DNA of 64,000 nt from Candidatus Binatia bacterium (GCA_035544215.1 DATKHY010000007.1:558001-622000); one strand, 5' to 3'; shown: positions 42,006-51,247, numbered from the stretch's first letter. A program made the numbers and translations. Notes: generated by a model not told the origin, from the letters alone.

Positions 42006-44429
42006 GTGAACGAGTCGCTCGCCGACGTTCTGCGCCTTTTCCGTTCGTCCGCCCATCTCTCGCAGGAGGCCCTGGCCGAGCGGTCGGGCTTGTCAACGCG
42101 GACGGTGAGCGACATCGAGACCGGCTCGGCGCGCACGCCGCGCTTGGTCACGGTCATGCTGCTCGCCGAGGCCCTCGGGCTGTCGCCTGAGGACCGGATG
42201 CGGCTCCAGGAAGCCGGGCGTAAACCTGCGGTGCGAACTGCCGACGCGCCTCAGCCCACTGCCGCTCTTCCAGAGACCGCACTTATCGGACGAGACGCCG
42301 ACGTCGCTCGTGCATCGGCGCTCCTTTCGCGCGAAGGGGTTCGCCTGGTAACGCTCGCGGGGCCGGCCGGCGTCGGAAAGACGAGCCTCGCGATCCGCGT
42401 CGCGGCTGAGCGCGCGAAGACAACCGGCGCCACACCTGTGCTGGTCGAGCTCGCGCCGGTAGAGGACCCGGCTCTCGTGCCCGCCGCCATCGCGAGCGCG
42501 CTCGGGATCCGCGAGTCGGCCGATGCTCCGGCGATCGACGCGATCCAAGCGTTTCTGCGAGGCCGCAAAGCCTTGGTCGTGCTCGACAACCTCGAGCACC
42601 TGACGCCCGCGGCGGCAAGGGTCGCCGCGATCTTGGACGCATGTCCCGCGCTCACCATCCTCATCACCAGCCGAGAGCCGCTGCATCTCCGCAACGAGCA
42701 CGTGTTTACCGTTCGGCCGCTGGAGAACGATGCGGCGATTGCGCTCTTCGTACAGCGCGCGCAGATGGTGAAGCCCGAATTCGAGTTCGGCCCTGAAAAC
42801 GCCGCCGCCATCCGGTCGATCGTCGATCATCTCGAAGGGCTACCGTTGGCCATCGAGCTCGCGGCACCGCGGCTCTTGTTGCTTGCCCCGAAGGCACTAG
42901 CGGCTCGGCTCGAACGAAGGCTCCCGCTCCTAGGCGATGCCGCCGCCGATCGCCCGCAGCGGCAGCAGACGATGCACGGTGCGATCGCCTGGAGCTACGA
43001 CTTGCTTTCGGAAGGGGAACAGCAGCTGTTTCGGCGTCTCTCGGTGTTGCACGGCGGTGGCAGCCTCGAAGCGGCGGCCGCGATCGCGGGCAATCACGGC
43101 GACGATCGATCGATCCTGTTCAGGATCGCGCCGCTCGTCGACAAGAACATGCTGACGCTCGCAGACAACGCGGACTCCGAGCCGCGCGTCTCGATGCTCG
43201 AGATGCTGCGCGAGTTCGCGCACGAGCGTCTGGTCGAGAGCGGCGAGCTCGCCGACGCGCAGCGCCGGCACGCCGAATACGTTCTCGCGTTTACACAGAC
43301 CGGAACTGGACAGCTTTCGGGCGCGGCCCAAGCGCAGTGGCTGACGCGCTTCGAACTGGAGCACGGCAACATCCGGGCGGCGTTGCAGTACCTGTCTCGT
43401 GAAAGCGCGGCGGCCTCGGGCTTTCGTCTCGTCGCCGCGGTCTGGCGATTCTGGTGGCTTCACGGTCATCTCACGGAGGGTATCGGTTGGATCCGCCGCT
43501 TTCTCGCGCTGCGCGGCGGCTCGCCCGCGAACGTACCGGACCCGCTCTACGCGTCCGTCTTGCGTGCGTTCGTGGTGCTGTTGTCGGCGCTCGGAAACTT
43601 CGGCGAGGCGCTCGCGTCGTGCGAAGAAGCCTTAGCGCTCCAGCGCAAGATCGGCGACGAACCGGGGCTCGGCGCGTCGCTTACGTCGCTCGGCATCATT
43701 TTCCAGTTTCGGGGTGAGTACGATCGCGCGCAGGATGTGCACGAAGAGGGTCTTGCGATCCGGCGGCGTCTCGGCGACCAGCTCGGCATCGCGAGCTCGC
43801 TTTCGAATTTGGCGTCCGTTGCCATTAGCAAGAACGAGCTTGCGCGGGCGGCTGCACTCGGATCCGAGAGCGCGGAAATTTACCGCGCAATCCGGCACGA
43901 GACGGGCCTAGCGCACGCTTTGATGAAGATCGGCCTCGCGGTTGCGGGCGAAGGCAGGCATCAGGCCGCGGAGGAGCTGTTCGCGGAGTGTCTGCGCATC
44001 CAGCGCGCCGTCGGCGACACCGGCAGCATCTACTATTCCATCGCCAACCTCGCGGGCACGGCCTACCATCGCGGCGATTACGCGACCGCAGTCGCGCGCT
44101 ATCACGAAGCGCTCGACCTGCTCGACGTGATGCCGAACAAGTCCGCGCTGGCGGGAACGCTCGACGGTATCGCCGCGACGATCGCCGCCCTCGGGGATCC
44201 GTCGCGCGGGGCCCGTCTGCTCGGGGCCGCGGACGCCTTGCGCCGCTCGATCGGGACGACGCTCTTCCCATCGGAGATGCGTAATTACGAGGCTTCGGTG
44301 GCGAGCATCCGGGCGATGTTGGGTGACGAAGCCTTCGACGTGCAGTGGCGCATCGGGGCCAGCGTCACGCTGCAGCGCGCGATCGAGGAGGCGCGCTGCA
44401 GCGTCGAGCTTCTTTCGCGGCCGGTTTAG
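42006..44429 (+). CDS. STAND-type regulator: HTH, NB-ARC ATPase, TPR
   Basis: 807 residues from GTG 42006. The XRE-type helix-turn-helix (residues 5-70: LSQEALAERSGLSTRTVSDI) precedes an NB-ARC-like ATPase with the P-loop LAGPAGVGKTSLA, the Walker B KALVVLDNLEHL and sensor LPLAIELAAPRLLL. A winged-helix-like stretch follows (to about 480), then TPR repeats to about 760 (GEALASCEEALALQRKIGDE, RAQDVHEEGLAIRRRLGDQ, YATAVARYHEALDLL). STAND ATPases act as switches that oligomerise when a ligand binds; with an N-terminal HTH this is probably an AfsR/SARP-like transcription regulator. The methyltransferase next to it is divergent. Confidence 0.88.
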   Translation: MNESLADVLRLFRSSAHLSQEALAERSGLSTRTVSDIETGSARTPRLVTVMLLAEALGLSPEDRMRLQEAGRKPAVRTADAPQPTAALPETALIGRDADVARASALLSREGVRLVTLAGPAGVGKTSLAIRVAAERAKTTGATPVLVELAPVEDPALVPAAIASALGIRESADAPAIDAIQAFLRGRKALVVLDNLEHLTPAAARVAAILDACPALTILITSREPLHLRNEHVFTVRPLENDAAIALFVQRAQMVKPEFEFGPENAAAIRSIVDHLEGLPLAIELAAPRLLLLAPKALAARLERRLPLLGDAAADRPQRQQTMHGAIAWSYDLLSEGEQQLFRRLSVLHGGGSLEAAAAIAGNHGDDRSILFRIAPLVDKNMLTLADNADSEPRVSMLEMLREFAHERLVESGELADAQRRHAEYVLAFTQTGTGQLSGAAQAQWLTRFELEHGNIRAALQYLSRESAAASGFRLVAAVWRFWWLHGHLTEGIGWIRRFLALRGGSPANVPDPLYASVLRAFVVLLSALGNFGEALASCEEALALQRKIGDEPGLGASLTSLGIIFQFRGEYDRAQDVHEEGLAIRRRLGDQLGIASSLSNLASVAISKNELARAAALGSESAEIYRAIRHETGLAHALMKIGLAVAGEGRHQAAEELFAECLRIQRAVGDTGSIYYSIANLAGTAYHRGDYATAVARYHEALDLLDVMPNKSALAGTLDGIAATIAALGDPSRGARLLGAADALRRSIGTTLFPSEMRNYEASVASIRAMLGDEAFDVQWRIGASVTLQRAIEEARCSVELLSRPV

Positions 44430-45460
44430 TGGAACGTTCCGGCCGGGTAAGTGGCAACGCCGTACGTCTGCGCGCCGCCGTTGAACGTGTTGAGTTTGGT
44501 CAAGGCCGGGAAGCTGTACTCGGTGACGCGTCCGTACATCCGATCGGCCACGAACAGCTTCGTGTCCGTCGAATCCATCGTGATGAACTCGGGCGTGCCG
44601 CCGGTCGCGAACTGCTTCGTCGACTGACCGCTCTGGAAGATGTCGAAGCCGGGGATGTACTGATCCACGCCGATCCATTCGAACGGCTTGCTCGTCGGCG
44701 ACTGCACGACGGCGATGCCGCCGGTCTGGCCGAAGCTGCCGCCGAGATTCGTGCAGTTGGCCGAACCGGGAAAGCACGTGAAGTCGGTACCGCTCGCGAT
44801 TTCGGTGCTCGGGTTGACCGTGTAACCGAGAGCGTAGATCGACGTCTGGCCCTGCATCGTCGAGTTGAGCAGCGCGATGCCCGATGTGGTGAAGCCGGAC
44901 GGGAAGTACCACGTCGTGCTTGGATTGGACGAGCCCGCCGGATACAGGTTGATGGTATTCTGACCGCCATAGAGCGGGACGTTGAGGACGTAGACGTTGC
45001 CGAAGCCGTCCACCTTGACGTCCCACGGATTGCTCATGCCGTTGCTGATCGTCGCTTTCGGCGAGCTGGAGTTGGGCGCGTAGACCGTGACGTCGTTGTT
45101 GAAGTAATTCGCGACGTACAGGTTGCCCTTCAGGTCGGTCGTGATACCATTGGGTTCGGAGATGCCGTTGGTGATCGTCCGGAGCACGGGCGGGTTCTGG
45201 GTCTTGCTTGAGGCGTTATAGACGCGGATCTCGTTGTTCTCGTTGTCGCTGACGTAGAGCAGCGTCATCTTCCTCTTCTTGTGATGGGCGTCTTGAATCT
45301 CTGCGTTCAGCTCGGCTTGCGATCCGAGCGCGTGCGCCGCGGACGACGCGGAAATGGGCGTGGGCAGCGAGGACGTGGCCCCACTGCAGCCCGCGAGGGG
45401 CGAGGCGACGGATGCAAGCGCGATAAGCGACCCGGCGCGAAGGGCGAGAGAGCGATACAT
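44426..45460 (-). CDS. NHL-type beta-propeller lipoprotein
   Basis: 344 residues, AAGGAA ribosome site, lipobox VASPLAGC followed by SG. After a linker, six repeats start with variants of LYVSDNENNEIRVYN, NLYVANYFNNDVTVYAPNS, NVYVLNVPLYGGQ, SIYALGYT, EWIGVDQYIPGFDI and LFVADRMYGRVTEYS. This matches NHL/SMP-30-like propellers, which bind ligands extracellularly. It is convergent with the STAND gene (4-bp overlap). Confidence 0.78.
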   Translation of the reverse strand: MYRSLALRAGSLIALASVASPLAGCSGATSSLPTPISASSAAHALGSQAELNAEIQDAHHKKRKMTLLYVSDNENNEIRVYNASSKTQNPPVLRTITNGISEPNGITTDLKGNLYVANYFNNDVTVYAPNSSSPKATISNGMSNPWDVKVDGFGNVYVLNVPLYGGQNTINLYPAGSSNPSTTWYFPSGFTTSGIALLNSTMQGQTSIYALGYTVNPSTEIASGTDFTCFPGSANCTNLGGSFGQTGGIAVVQSPTSKPFEWIGVDQYIPGFDIFQSGQSTKQFATGGTPEFITMDSTDTKLFVADRMYGRVTEYSFPALTKLNTFNGGAQTYGVATYPAGTFH

Positions 45461-45568
45461 TGTGCGAAGTTCCTTTCAAAGCGGTTGTGCGTCTGTATCG
45501 AGCCTACCGCCGCGGAGATGCCGGCACCACGAAGTTTCTAGACATTTGGGCACCGAAGGGGAGCTCGA

Positions 45569-46543
45569 ATGAACGTCTTGGTCTTGGGTGGGACGCGCTT
45601 TTTGGGGCGCCACACCGTCGAGACCCTCGCCGGACGCGGGCACCGCGTCGTGTCTTTCCATCGGGGAAGCACGCCGTGTGCGCTTCCGAGCGAGGTCGAG
45701 GAGCGATTCGGCGATCGCAACGCGGACTTGAGCGCGGTCGATACGGAGCGTTGGGACGCGATCGTCGACGTCAACGCCTTCGAACCGGAGCAGGTCGAAC
45801 GTTCGCTGCGCCTGCGGGCCGATCGCTATCTGTTCGTCTCGACGGTCAGCGTGTACGCAGATTTCTCGGTGGTGGGGATCGTCGAGGACGCCGCCACCAT
45901 CGACACCTTCGATCCGGCGGACGCGGCCGCAGCGTACGGCGGAAAGAAGGCCGCGTGCGAGCGGCTCGTGCGCGAGCGCTATCCGCAGAACGCCGTGATT
46001 TTGCGTCCCGGACTGATCGCGGGACGCTGGGACTACACCGGACGCTTTACGTATTGGTGCGAACGACTGCTGCGCGGCGGCTCCGTTCTGGTCGCCGCGC
46101 CGCCGGATCGCCGCGTGCAGTTCGTCGACGCTACCGACCTGGCGCGTTTCGCGGAGACCGCGCTGGCACGCGAGATCTGCGGCGTCTTCAACGTCGTCGG
46201 CCCATCGCGGCCGACTTCGATGGCCCAGCTGCTCCGCGAGGCCGCGTCCGTGGCGCGTGAGCGCGGTGCTCTGTCGTCGCGCTTTTGCTGGAGCGACGCG
46301 GCGTTGCTGACGGAACTAGGCGTCGAACCGTGGACCGAGATGCCGCTGTGGGCGCCCGGCGACGAGTGGAGCGGCCTGCTCCAGATTAGTAACGCCGCCG
46401 CGCTCGCGGCCGGTCTGGAGCTGCGCCCTATGGCAGCGACGGTGAGGTCCGTGCTGGATTGGACGCAGGCGGAGCATCCGCACAATCCGGCGGGGCTCGA
46501 CGCTGGGCGCGAGGCCGAGTTAATCGCTCAGATCGCGGGCTAG
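45569..46543 (+). CDS. NAD-dependent epimerase/dehydratase (extended SDR)
   Basis: 324 residues. The cofactor loop is VLVLGGTRFLGRHTVETLAG; the active-site region is FVSTVSVYAD (serine and threonine) with YGGKKAACERL (YxxxK). ILRPGLIAGRW and QFVDATDLARFAE are typical of extended SDRs acting on sugar nucleotides or isoflavone-like substrates. The N-terminal half is close to proteins called mRNA-binding/isoflavone reductase-like. Its substrate is not apparent. It stands alone. Confidence 0.85.
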   Translation: MNVLVLGGTRFLGRHTVETLAGRGHRVVSFHRGSTPCALPSEVEERFGDRNADLSAVDTERWDAIVDVNAFEPEQVERSLRLRADRYLFVSTVSVYADFSVVGIVEDAATIDTFDPADAAAAYGGKKAACERLVRERYPQNAVILRPGLIAGRWDYTGRFTYWCERLLRGGSVLVAAPPDRRVQFVDATDLARFAETALAREICGVFNVVGPSRPTSMAQLLREAASVARERGALSSRFCWSDAALLTELGVEPWTEMPLWAPGDEWSGLLQISNAAALAAGLELRPMAATVRSVLDWTQAEHPHNPAGLDAGREAELIAQIAG

Positions 46544-46559
46544 CGCGTATCGCAGGCCA

Positions 46560-47969
46560 TCACGACCGTGCGCTCCGGCGGGCTCGTGGTTTGACCTGCT
46601 GTCCGACCCAGTCCACGACCTTGTCCGAGCACTCCAGTTCGATATGTGAGACTGGAAACGTCTTCGCTACGGGCTGGGGGATATCGTCGGATTTAGCGGC
46701 CAGCGTCTCCACGACTCCATCCCAAGGTAGGGTTACGCCGCTGCCCTCGACGAGCACTTTCTTGAAGTAGTCCTCACTAAGCGCGCACACGCCATAGACA
46801 CGTACGAGACACATCCACTCCGTGCCGGCCGCCTCGACGAACGTTGGTTGCGGCGGTCGCATGTGATTGATGCCGAATAAGATCGTCGCAAGCTCGGTGG
46901 AGTTCGGGGCAAGCGACGCGATCATTCCGCTGTCGATAGCTTTGTCGACGTTGCCCGGCGGCTGGTCCGAGAACGAGTCGAGAACGCCCAGCACGAAACC
47001 CATCCGCCAGCCGTTCTCTTTCTTTGCAAGCGGCGTGCCGCGGAGCGGAAGCGGACCGCCGAGCAGCACGACGTGAGCGGGACGGGACGAGCGATCGAGG
47101 CGGGGGAGCGCCGCCAGCGTCACCAGCGTCCCGTAGCTGTGCGCCTCGACGTCGAGCGACTTCACGCCCGCCTTCTGGACGGTTTCCAAAAAGCTTTGAA
47201 AGAGCGGACCTTCGACGCTGGGCGGATTGAACCAGTCGTAGTCCCAACCCAAGATCTGCTCGTATCCGCCCGCATCCGCGATCCGTTGCGGGCATGGCGA
47301 CGGCGTCGCCGGAAACGACTCCTCGACGCTCGAGAAGATACCGTGGATCAGCACGAGCGTCGTTTTTCCGGCGAGGATCTTGCCATCTTTACTCCACGCC
47401 TTCCCGTCCCAGTAACGGGGTCCGGGCGGTTGCGTCCGATAGCGCTTGCTGTCGACGCCTATCCCCATCGCGACGTAGGCCGCACCGTCGAGCAGCATCG
47501 CCGGCAGCTCGGTGGTCACTTCGCGACTGATGGCGTCAACACGGTCGAGCGAGACAAAGCGTACCGTGCGGCCATTCGCATAGCCGATCTCGATCAACGA
47601 GGCGTGTCCGGCCGAAATCAGCCGGGCTTGCCCGGCGGGGTAACGCAGCGTCAGGCGAAGACCAGAACCCGCTAGCTTCGTCTCGTGCGGGGGCGCGGCA
47701 AACGTCACGCGCAATACGCCGGGCAGCATCTGCCACCCGCGATTGGGCGCGACCAGCTCCGCGTGCGGATCTTTCGCCACGACGATGCGGACCTGCGATC
47801 CGAGCGAACGCGACAACGGCGTGGCCGTATCGCCGGACGCGCGGTACGCCGCCGATTCCGGCGCGAAGGAAAAACCTCCGCTCTCCGGGCGGCTGCACGC
47901 AGCCAAAACCAGACTCACGCCGCCAAGCACAATTGCCGCCGTGCTGTATACCGTGCGCGACTTCAACAT
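46560..47969 (-). CDS. lipase-like alpha/beta hydrolase lipoprotein
   Basis: 469 residues from ATG 47969 with GAGGAGT upstream, lipobox SLVLAAC followed by SRP. The first half (to about 210) is a beta-rich domain of unknown role. The second half holds an alpha/beta hydrolase: TTLVLIHGIFSSVEESF (oxyanion HG), then VEAHSYGTLVTLAALPRLD with the nucleophile serine in AHSYG (Ala replaces the usual first Gly of GxSxG). VVLLGGPLPLRGTPL and a late VSHIELEC with the catalytic histidine follow. Lipase or esterase activity is likely; the substrate is unknown. Confidence 0.8.
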   Translation of the reverse strand: MLKSRTVYSTAAIVLGGVSLVLAACSRPESGGFSFAPESAAYRASGDTATPLSRSLGSQVRIVVAKDPHAELVAPNRGWQMLPGVLRVTFAAPPHETKLAGSGLRLTLRYPAGQARLISAGHASLIEIGYANGRTVRFVSLDRVDAISREVTTELPAMLLDGAAYVAMGIGVDSKRYRTQPPGPRYWDGKAWSKDGKILAGKTTLVLIHGIFSSVEESFPATPSPCPQRIADAGGYEQILGWDYDWFNPPSVEGPLFQSFLETVQKAGVKSLDVEAHSYGTLVTLAALPRLDRSSRPAHVVLLGGPLPLRGTPLAKKENGWRMGFVLGVLDSFSDQPPGNVDKAIDSGMIASLAPNSTELATILFGINHMRPPQPTFVEAAGTEWMCLVRVYGVCALSEDYFKKVLVEGSGVTLPWDGVVETLAAKSDDIPQPVAKTFPVSHIELECSDKVVDWVGQQVKPRARRSARS

Positions 47970-48066
47970 TCCGTCAACTCCTCTAGTAGGCGGGTCGATT
48001 CTCCGCCTGAGCGGTGTGAGGGTTCCCGAACTTGGCGAGCGTTTCCTCGATATGCGGCTGCGGTCG

Positions 48067-48747
48067 CTAGCGTATCGCGGACCACTCGGAGCGCGAGATC
48101 CCGTATACGTAGATCGGGTTGCCGAAGCGATTGCGCTCAAGCCGCTTTAGCCGGCGCATGCCGTTGCGCCGCGCAACGGCGATCGATGGACGATTCTGGG
48201 TCACGATGAACGATACGACGCGATCGACGCCAAGATGCGCAAACGCCCAGTCGCGGCAGGCGCGCGCCGCTTCCGTCGCATAGCCCGCGCCCCAGTACTC
48301 CGGGAGGAGCATGTACGCGACCTCCACGTCCGCGCGCGCATCTACGTCGTCCCAGTGGAGCAACCCGACCTGACCGACGAACGCGCCGTCCGACTTGCGT
48401 TCAACGGCCAGCAAAGAGTAGCCGAGCCGTTCGTAGGCGCCGCGCACTTTCTCGAGTACGCGGCCGGCATGGGCGCGATCGTAAACCGCGGGATAGTAGC
48501 GCATCACGCGAGGGTCGCTCATCAAGCGAAACACGAGGTGCGCCTCGTCGGGTCCGAATCGACGCAGGTGGAGACGTTCGGTCTCGATCGCGTCGAGAGC
48601 CGGCGTCGGCGTCGCTATTTTTTGCTCGCGAAAAAGCCGTTCGTGTTGCCGGCGGAATCCACGTAGTAACCGGCGATATCGCCGGTCTGATTGATTCCGG
48701 TGATGACCGTAGTTCCGACGGCGTTCGGCTCGTCGATCCGCTGCCAC
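48067..48747 (-). CDS. GNAT N-acetyltransferase (RimJ-type), start uncertain
   Basis: The acetyltransferase core lies in the last 180 residues: IETERLHLRRF, LMSDPRVMRYYPAVYDRA, GYSLLAVERKSDGAFVGQVG, VEVAYMLLPEYWGAGYATEA (acetyl-CoA loop) and TQNRPSIAVARRNGMRRL. This is the RimJ/RimL type, acetylating N-termini, spermidine or antibiotics. The only in-frame start is GTG 48747, which lies 130 bp inside the upstream gene. No ATG, GTG or TTG occurs nearer to the domain, so an unusual start, or coupled re-initiation after the upstream stop at 48615, must be considered. Confidence 0.8.
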   Translation of the reverse strand: MAADRRAERRRNYGHHRNQSDRRYRRLLRGFRRQHERLFREQKIATPTPALDAIETERLHLRRFGPDEAHLVFRLMSDPRVMRYYPAVYDRAHAGRVLEKVRGAYERLGYSLLAVERKSDGAFVGQVGLLHWDDVDARADVEVAYMLLPEYWGAGYATEAARACRDWAFAHLGVDRVVSFIVTQNRPSIAVARRNGMRRLKRLERNRFGNPIYVYGISRSEWSAIR

Positions 48748-49583
48748 GCTATGGATTTCCTTAGCGGATTGGTGAGCAGGAAGCCGTGGGTGCCGCCGGA
48801 GCTGCCGACGTACGATCCGACGATTTGATCGTAGACGGTGACGCCCAGGAACTTCGTATCGGTCGCGCCGGGATAGGAGAACTCCGTGTACGTTCCTAGA
48901 TGCAACAGGAAGCCGACGGAGTGGCCGCTCTTTTGCAGATAGCCGACGATGTCGCCGCGGCCGGCGATGCTCGTCGCGACCGCGTTGTCTCCGCCGGGTG
49001 GAGAGAGGGGTTTGTACTGATCCGTGACGATGTCCAGCGTGAATGGTTCGTTAACGCCCGTGGAGTCGGTGTAGAAGCCGACGGCGACGTCGGAGCTGTT
49101 CACGCCAAGCAACTCGGTAACCGACTTGCGCTTCGGCATGCCGCCGGCATGCTTGTAATTGGTCCAAATTCCGCCGACCAGGACCGTCCCCAAGATGTCG
49201 TTTTGCGAATCGCGGTAGAAACCCACGAACGTTCGCTTGTCGTTGAGGCCGCTGAGCTCGGTGTCCACGGCGCTGGGATAGCTCTCTTTTCGGAAGTTGT
49301 TCTGACCGTAGGGAGGGACGACGATGTACCCCGCGCTGGGATCGATCTTCGAGCCGCTGCCGTAGAATCCGGTGAGCGTCGCTCGGTCGTTGATCCCCAA
49401 AACTTCGTTGAACGTCGGATCGGCCGGATCGTCGACCGTCTTGAACGTGTAACCCGACGACGCAGCGGGCACGAGCGCGAGCGGAGCCTGCGGAGACGCG
49501 CTCGGGGCAGCGGGGCCCGCGCACGCTGCCAGGGCGAGCAGCGAGCCGAGGGTAATTGCGGCAAACGCGCGTTCGTTTAGCAT
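48615..49583 (-). CDS. HAF-like repeat lipoprotein
   Basis: 322 residues from ATG 49583 (a longer frame is less likely because the signal would be internal), lipobox LLALAAC followed by AGP. It contains tandem repeats of the type LGINDRATLTGFYGSGSK, SGLNDKRTFVGFYRDSQ, GVNSSDVAVGFYTDSTG and INQTGDIAGYYVDSAGN, each near 40-50 residues. These N-(D)-G-FY units resemble beta-propeller repeats of HAF-type proteins, with a different core than the protein at 26353. Overlaps the GNAT frame at its 3' end. Confidence 0.72.
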   Translation of the reverse strand: MLNERAFAAITLGSLLALAACAGPAAPSASPQAPLALVPAASSGYTFKTVDDPADPTFNEVLGINDRATLTGFYGSGSKIDPSAGYIVVPPYGQNNFRKESYPSAVDTELSGLNDKRTFVGFYRDSQNDILGTVLVGGIWTNYKHAGGMPKRKSVTELLGVNSSDVAVGFYTDSTGVNEPFTLDIVTDQYKPLSPPGGDNAVATSIAGRGDIVGYLQKSGHSVGFLLHLGTYTEFSYPGATDTKFLGVTVYDQIVGSYVGSSGGTHGFLLTNPLRKSIAWQRIDEPNAVGTTVITGINQTGDIAGYYVDSAGNTNGFFASKK

Positions 49584-49712
49584 GTTAACGTGAGTTATCG
49601 CTCGGTCGGACTGTGTAAGTCTTAGCATCGTTAGCCGCAATCATGACACCGATTGCGCCGCGAATCAATAGCGTTAACGCGTCAACGCCGCTAGCACAGC
49701 GAACAATTCTTT

Positions 49713-50384
49713 TCAGCACTTGCGCGTGAAGCTGTAGCCTCCGCCGCGCATGTGCTTGCCATCGGATGAAAGCGTCAGCGTGTGTTCGCCGTAGTAAGTG
49801 AGGACCACGGTCGTGCCCTTGATGATCCAGTTGCCCGAGACGCCGTCGCTGTCGGTCATGTTGCCGTTGAGGTCCGCCGTGAGTGTGAGTCCCGGCTTGT
49901 CGTCCGCGATCCAGGTGCCGACCAGGTTGACCGTGCTGCAGCCGGTAGGCACCGGCGTGGGTGTCGGCATCGGCGCGAGCGCTGTGATCGCGCCGCCGTA
50001 AAATTTGTGGGCGACGTCGAGACACAAAGTGTCAGCGCCGAATGGATTTTCTGGGAGCTGCACGGCGCAGGTGAACGTAACGACGTAGCCCTGCGAGAGC
50101 GGATAGCAGCGCACCGTCGCCGCCGCCGTCGCCGCGCCCGCCTGTGGGTTCTGCGCGGTGGCGATCCATTCGCCGCCGCCCGGGCTCGACTCGGTAGCGC
50201 CTTGAAGGAAGGCGCTCAGCGCGGCCTTGGCCTTCGCGCTGCATTCTTGGGCCGACCCGGTCGGGCTCACGTGCCGGATACCTACGGACATGTCGACGGC
50301 CGCCGGCGCGGGCACGCCGACCGAGGCGGCGCAGAACGCCGCGGCTGCCCCCAGCGCGGCACGCCGCAGCCCGCCGCGCGTCAC
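49713..50384 (-). CDS. secreted protein, paralogue of the preceding gene with extra C-terminal domain
   Basis: 223 residues from GTG 50384, overlapping the stop of its paralogue by four bases (GTGA). Twin-arginine-like start (RGGLRRAALGAAAAFCAASVG). The first 130 residues match the product of 50381-50785: DMSVGIRHVSPTG and YPLSQGYVVTFTCAVQLPEN. A Pro/Thr linker (PMPTPTPVPTG) leads to a second beta domain: NLVGTWIADDKPGLTLTADL, NGNMTDSDGVSGNW, GTTVVLTYYGEHTLTLSS, a lipocalin-like strand set. Function unknown. Confidence 0.65.
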   Translation of the reverse strand: MTRGGLRRAALGAAAAFCAASVGVPAPAAVDMSVGIRHVSPTGSAQECSAKAKAALSAFLQGATESSPGGGEWIATAQNPQAGAATAAATVRCYPLSQGYVVTFTCAVQLPENPFGADTLCLDVAHKFYGGAITALAPMPTPTPVPTGCSTVNLVGTWIADDKPGLTLTADLNGNMTDSDGVSGNWIIKGTTVVLTYYGEHTLTLSSDGKHMRGGGYSFTRKC

Positions 50385-50785
50385 GGCCCGCCTCCGAACG
50401 CTGTCGCGAGCTTGGTGCACAACGCGCTCGCGGTATCGGTGCTGTCCGGCGTCTGCACGGCGCACGTAAACGTCACGACGTACCCGTCGTCAAGCGGATA
50501 GCAGTGGACCGCTGCTGCCGACGAAGAATGACCGGCCGAATCCGCCGGGCCATAGGCCCTCCACTCCCCGGTGTCGCCGCTGCCGATCTCGGTGGCATCT
50601 TGCAACACCGAGTTCAACGCGGTCTTCGCGGCCGCGTTGCAGCTGCTCACGGGTTGGCTCTTGACGACCTTGCGCGCGCCGACGGCCATGTCCAGCGCCG
50701 CCGGCGCCGGCGGCGTGGCCGCGCCGAGCGCGAGGACGCAGCTTGCCGCGAGCAGCGCTGTGCGTCGTACCAACGGAAGCGCCAT
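50381..50785 (-). CDS. secreted protein, short paralogue
   Basis: 134 residues from ATG 50785, overlapping the stop of the upstream small gene (TGATG). Signal peptide VRRTALLAASCVLALGAAT. Mature part: DMAVGARKVVKSQPVSSC, AAAKTALNSVLQDATEIGSG, and the shared signature YPLDDGYVVTFTCAVQTPDS. Two cysteines in this signature are conserved in the paralogue. No known family. Confidence 0.62.
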   Translation of the reverse strand: MALPLVRRTALLAASCVLALGAATPPAPAALDMAVGARKVVKSQPVSSCNAAAKTALNSVLQDATEIGSGDTGEWRAYGPADSAGHSSSAAAVHCYPLDDGYVVTFTCAVQTPDSTDTASALCTKLATAFGGGP

Positions 50786-50994
50786 CAATCCCGCACCGTC
50801 AGGTCGGTCGGAGCGTTGAGCTCCGTCTTACTGCCCACGATGACCGCTTTAGGCTCGACGTTGCCCTTGGCCTTCGGCGGGAAGACCAGCACGCTGTCGG
50901 TACCGGAGCCGTGATAGCAATAGCGGCACACCGCTACGTACAACGCGCCGGCATCGTCGAGTGTGAGTCCCGTTAGGGCGCTTCTGAGCTCCAT
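50785..50994 (-). CDS. small protein resembling one NHL propeller blade
   Basis: 69 residues from ATG 50994, one base after the upstream stop. GLTLDDAGALYVAVCRYCYH, then GSGTDSVLVFPPKAKGNVEP and KAVIVGSKTELNAPTDLTV read like a single blade of an NHL/SMP-30-type propeller, such as those in the lipoprotein at 44426. No signal peptide is visible. It could be a degraded remnant of a propeller gene, but the coupled start and stop suggest it is still translated. Confidence 0.45.
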   Translation of the reverse strand: MELRSALTGLTLDDAGALYVAVCRYCYHGSGTDSVLVFPPKAKGNVEPKAVIVGSKTELNAPTDLTVRD

Positions 50995-50995
50995 G

Positions 50996-51247
50996 TCAGC
51001 GATTCCGCTCCTTGGAGAGCTCGCCGGCGACGTCGCGATAGAGCGATCGGGTGGCGCGGGCAACCAATTCCGCGACGCGGAACAGGCCGTCTCCCGAGAT
51101 CGTTATGCCCTGCCAGTCCACGGCCTCGTGTCGATGCACCAGCGCATACGTGTCGTTTCCGATGTCGAAGATCGCGAACTCGCTCGATTCGGCGATGAGC
51201 CGCCCGCGCTCGAGCATGTTCCGATCGATGCTCTCGACTAATTTCAT
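50996..51247 (-). CDS. small hypothetical protein, first gene of the overlapping operon
   Basis: 83 residues from ATG 51247 (GGGAG twelve bases upstream). SSEFAIFDIGNDTYALVHRH, then EAVDWQGITISGDGLFRVA and a helical end with LYRDVAGELSKE. No known motif or signal peptide. It shares the transcript with the next three genes and is divergent from tamB. Confidence 0.5.
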   Translation of the reverse strand: MKLVESIDRNMLERGRLIAESSEFAIFDIGNDTYALVHRHEAVDWQGITISGDGLFRVAELVARATRSLYRDVAGELSKERNR

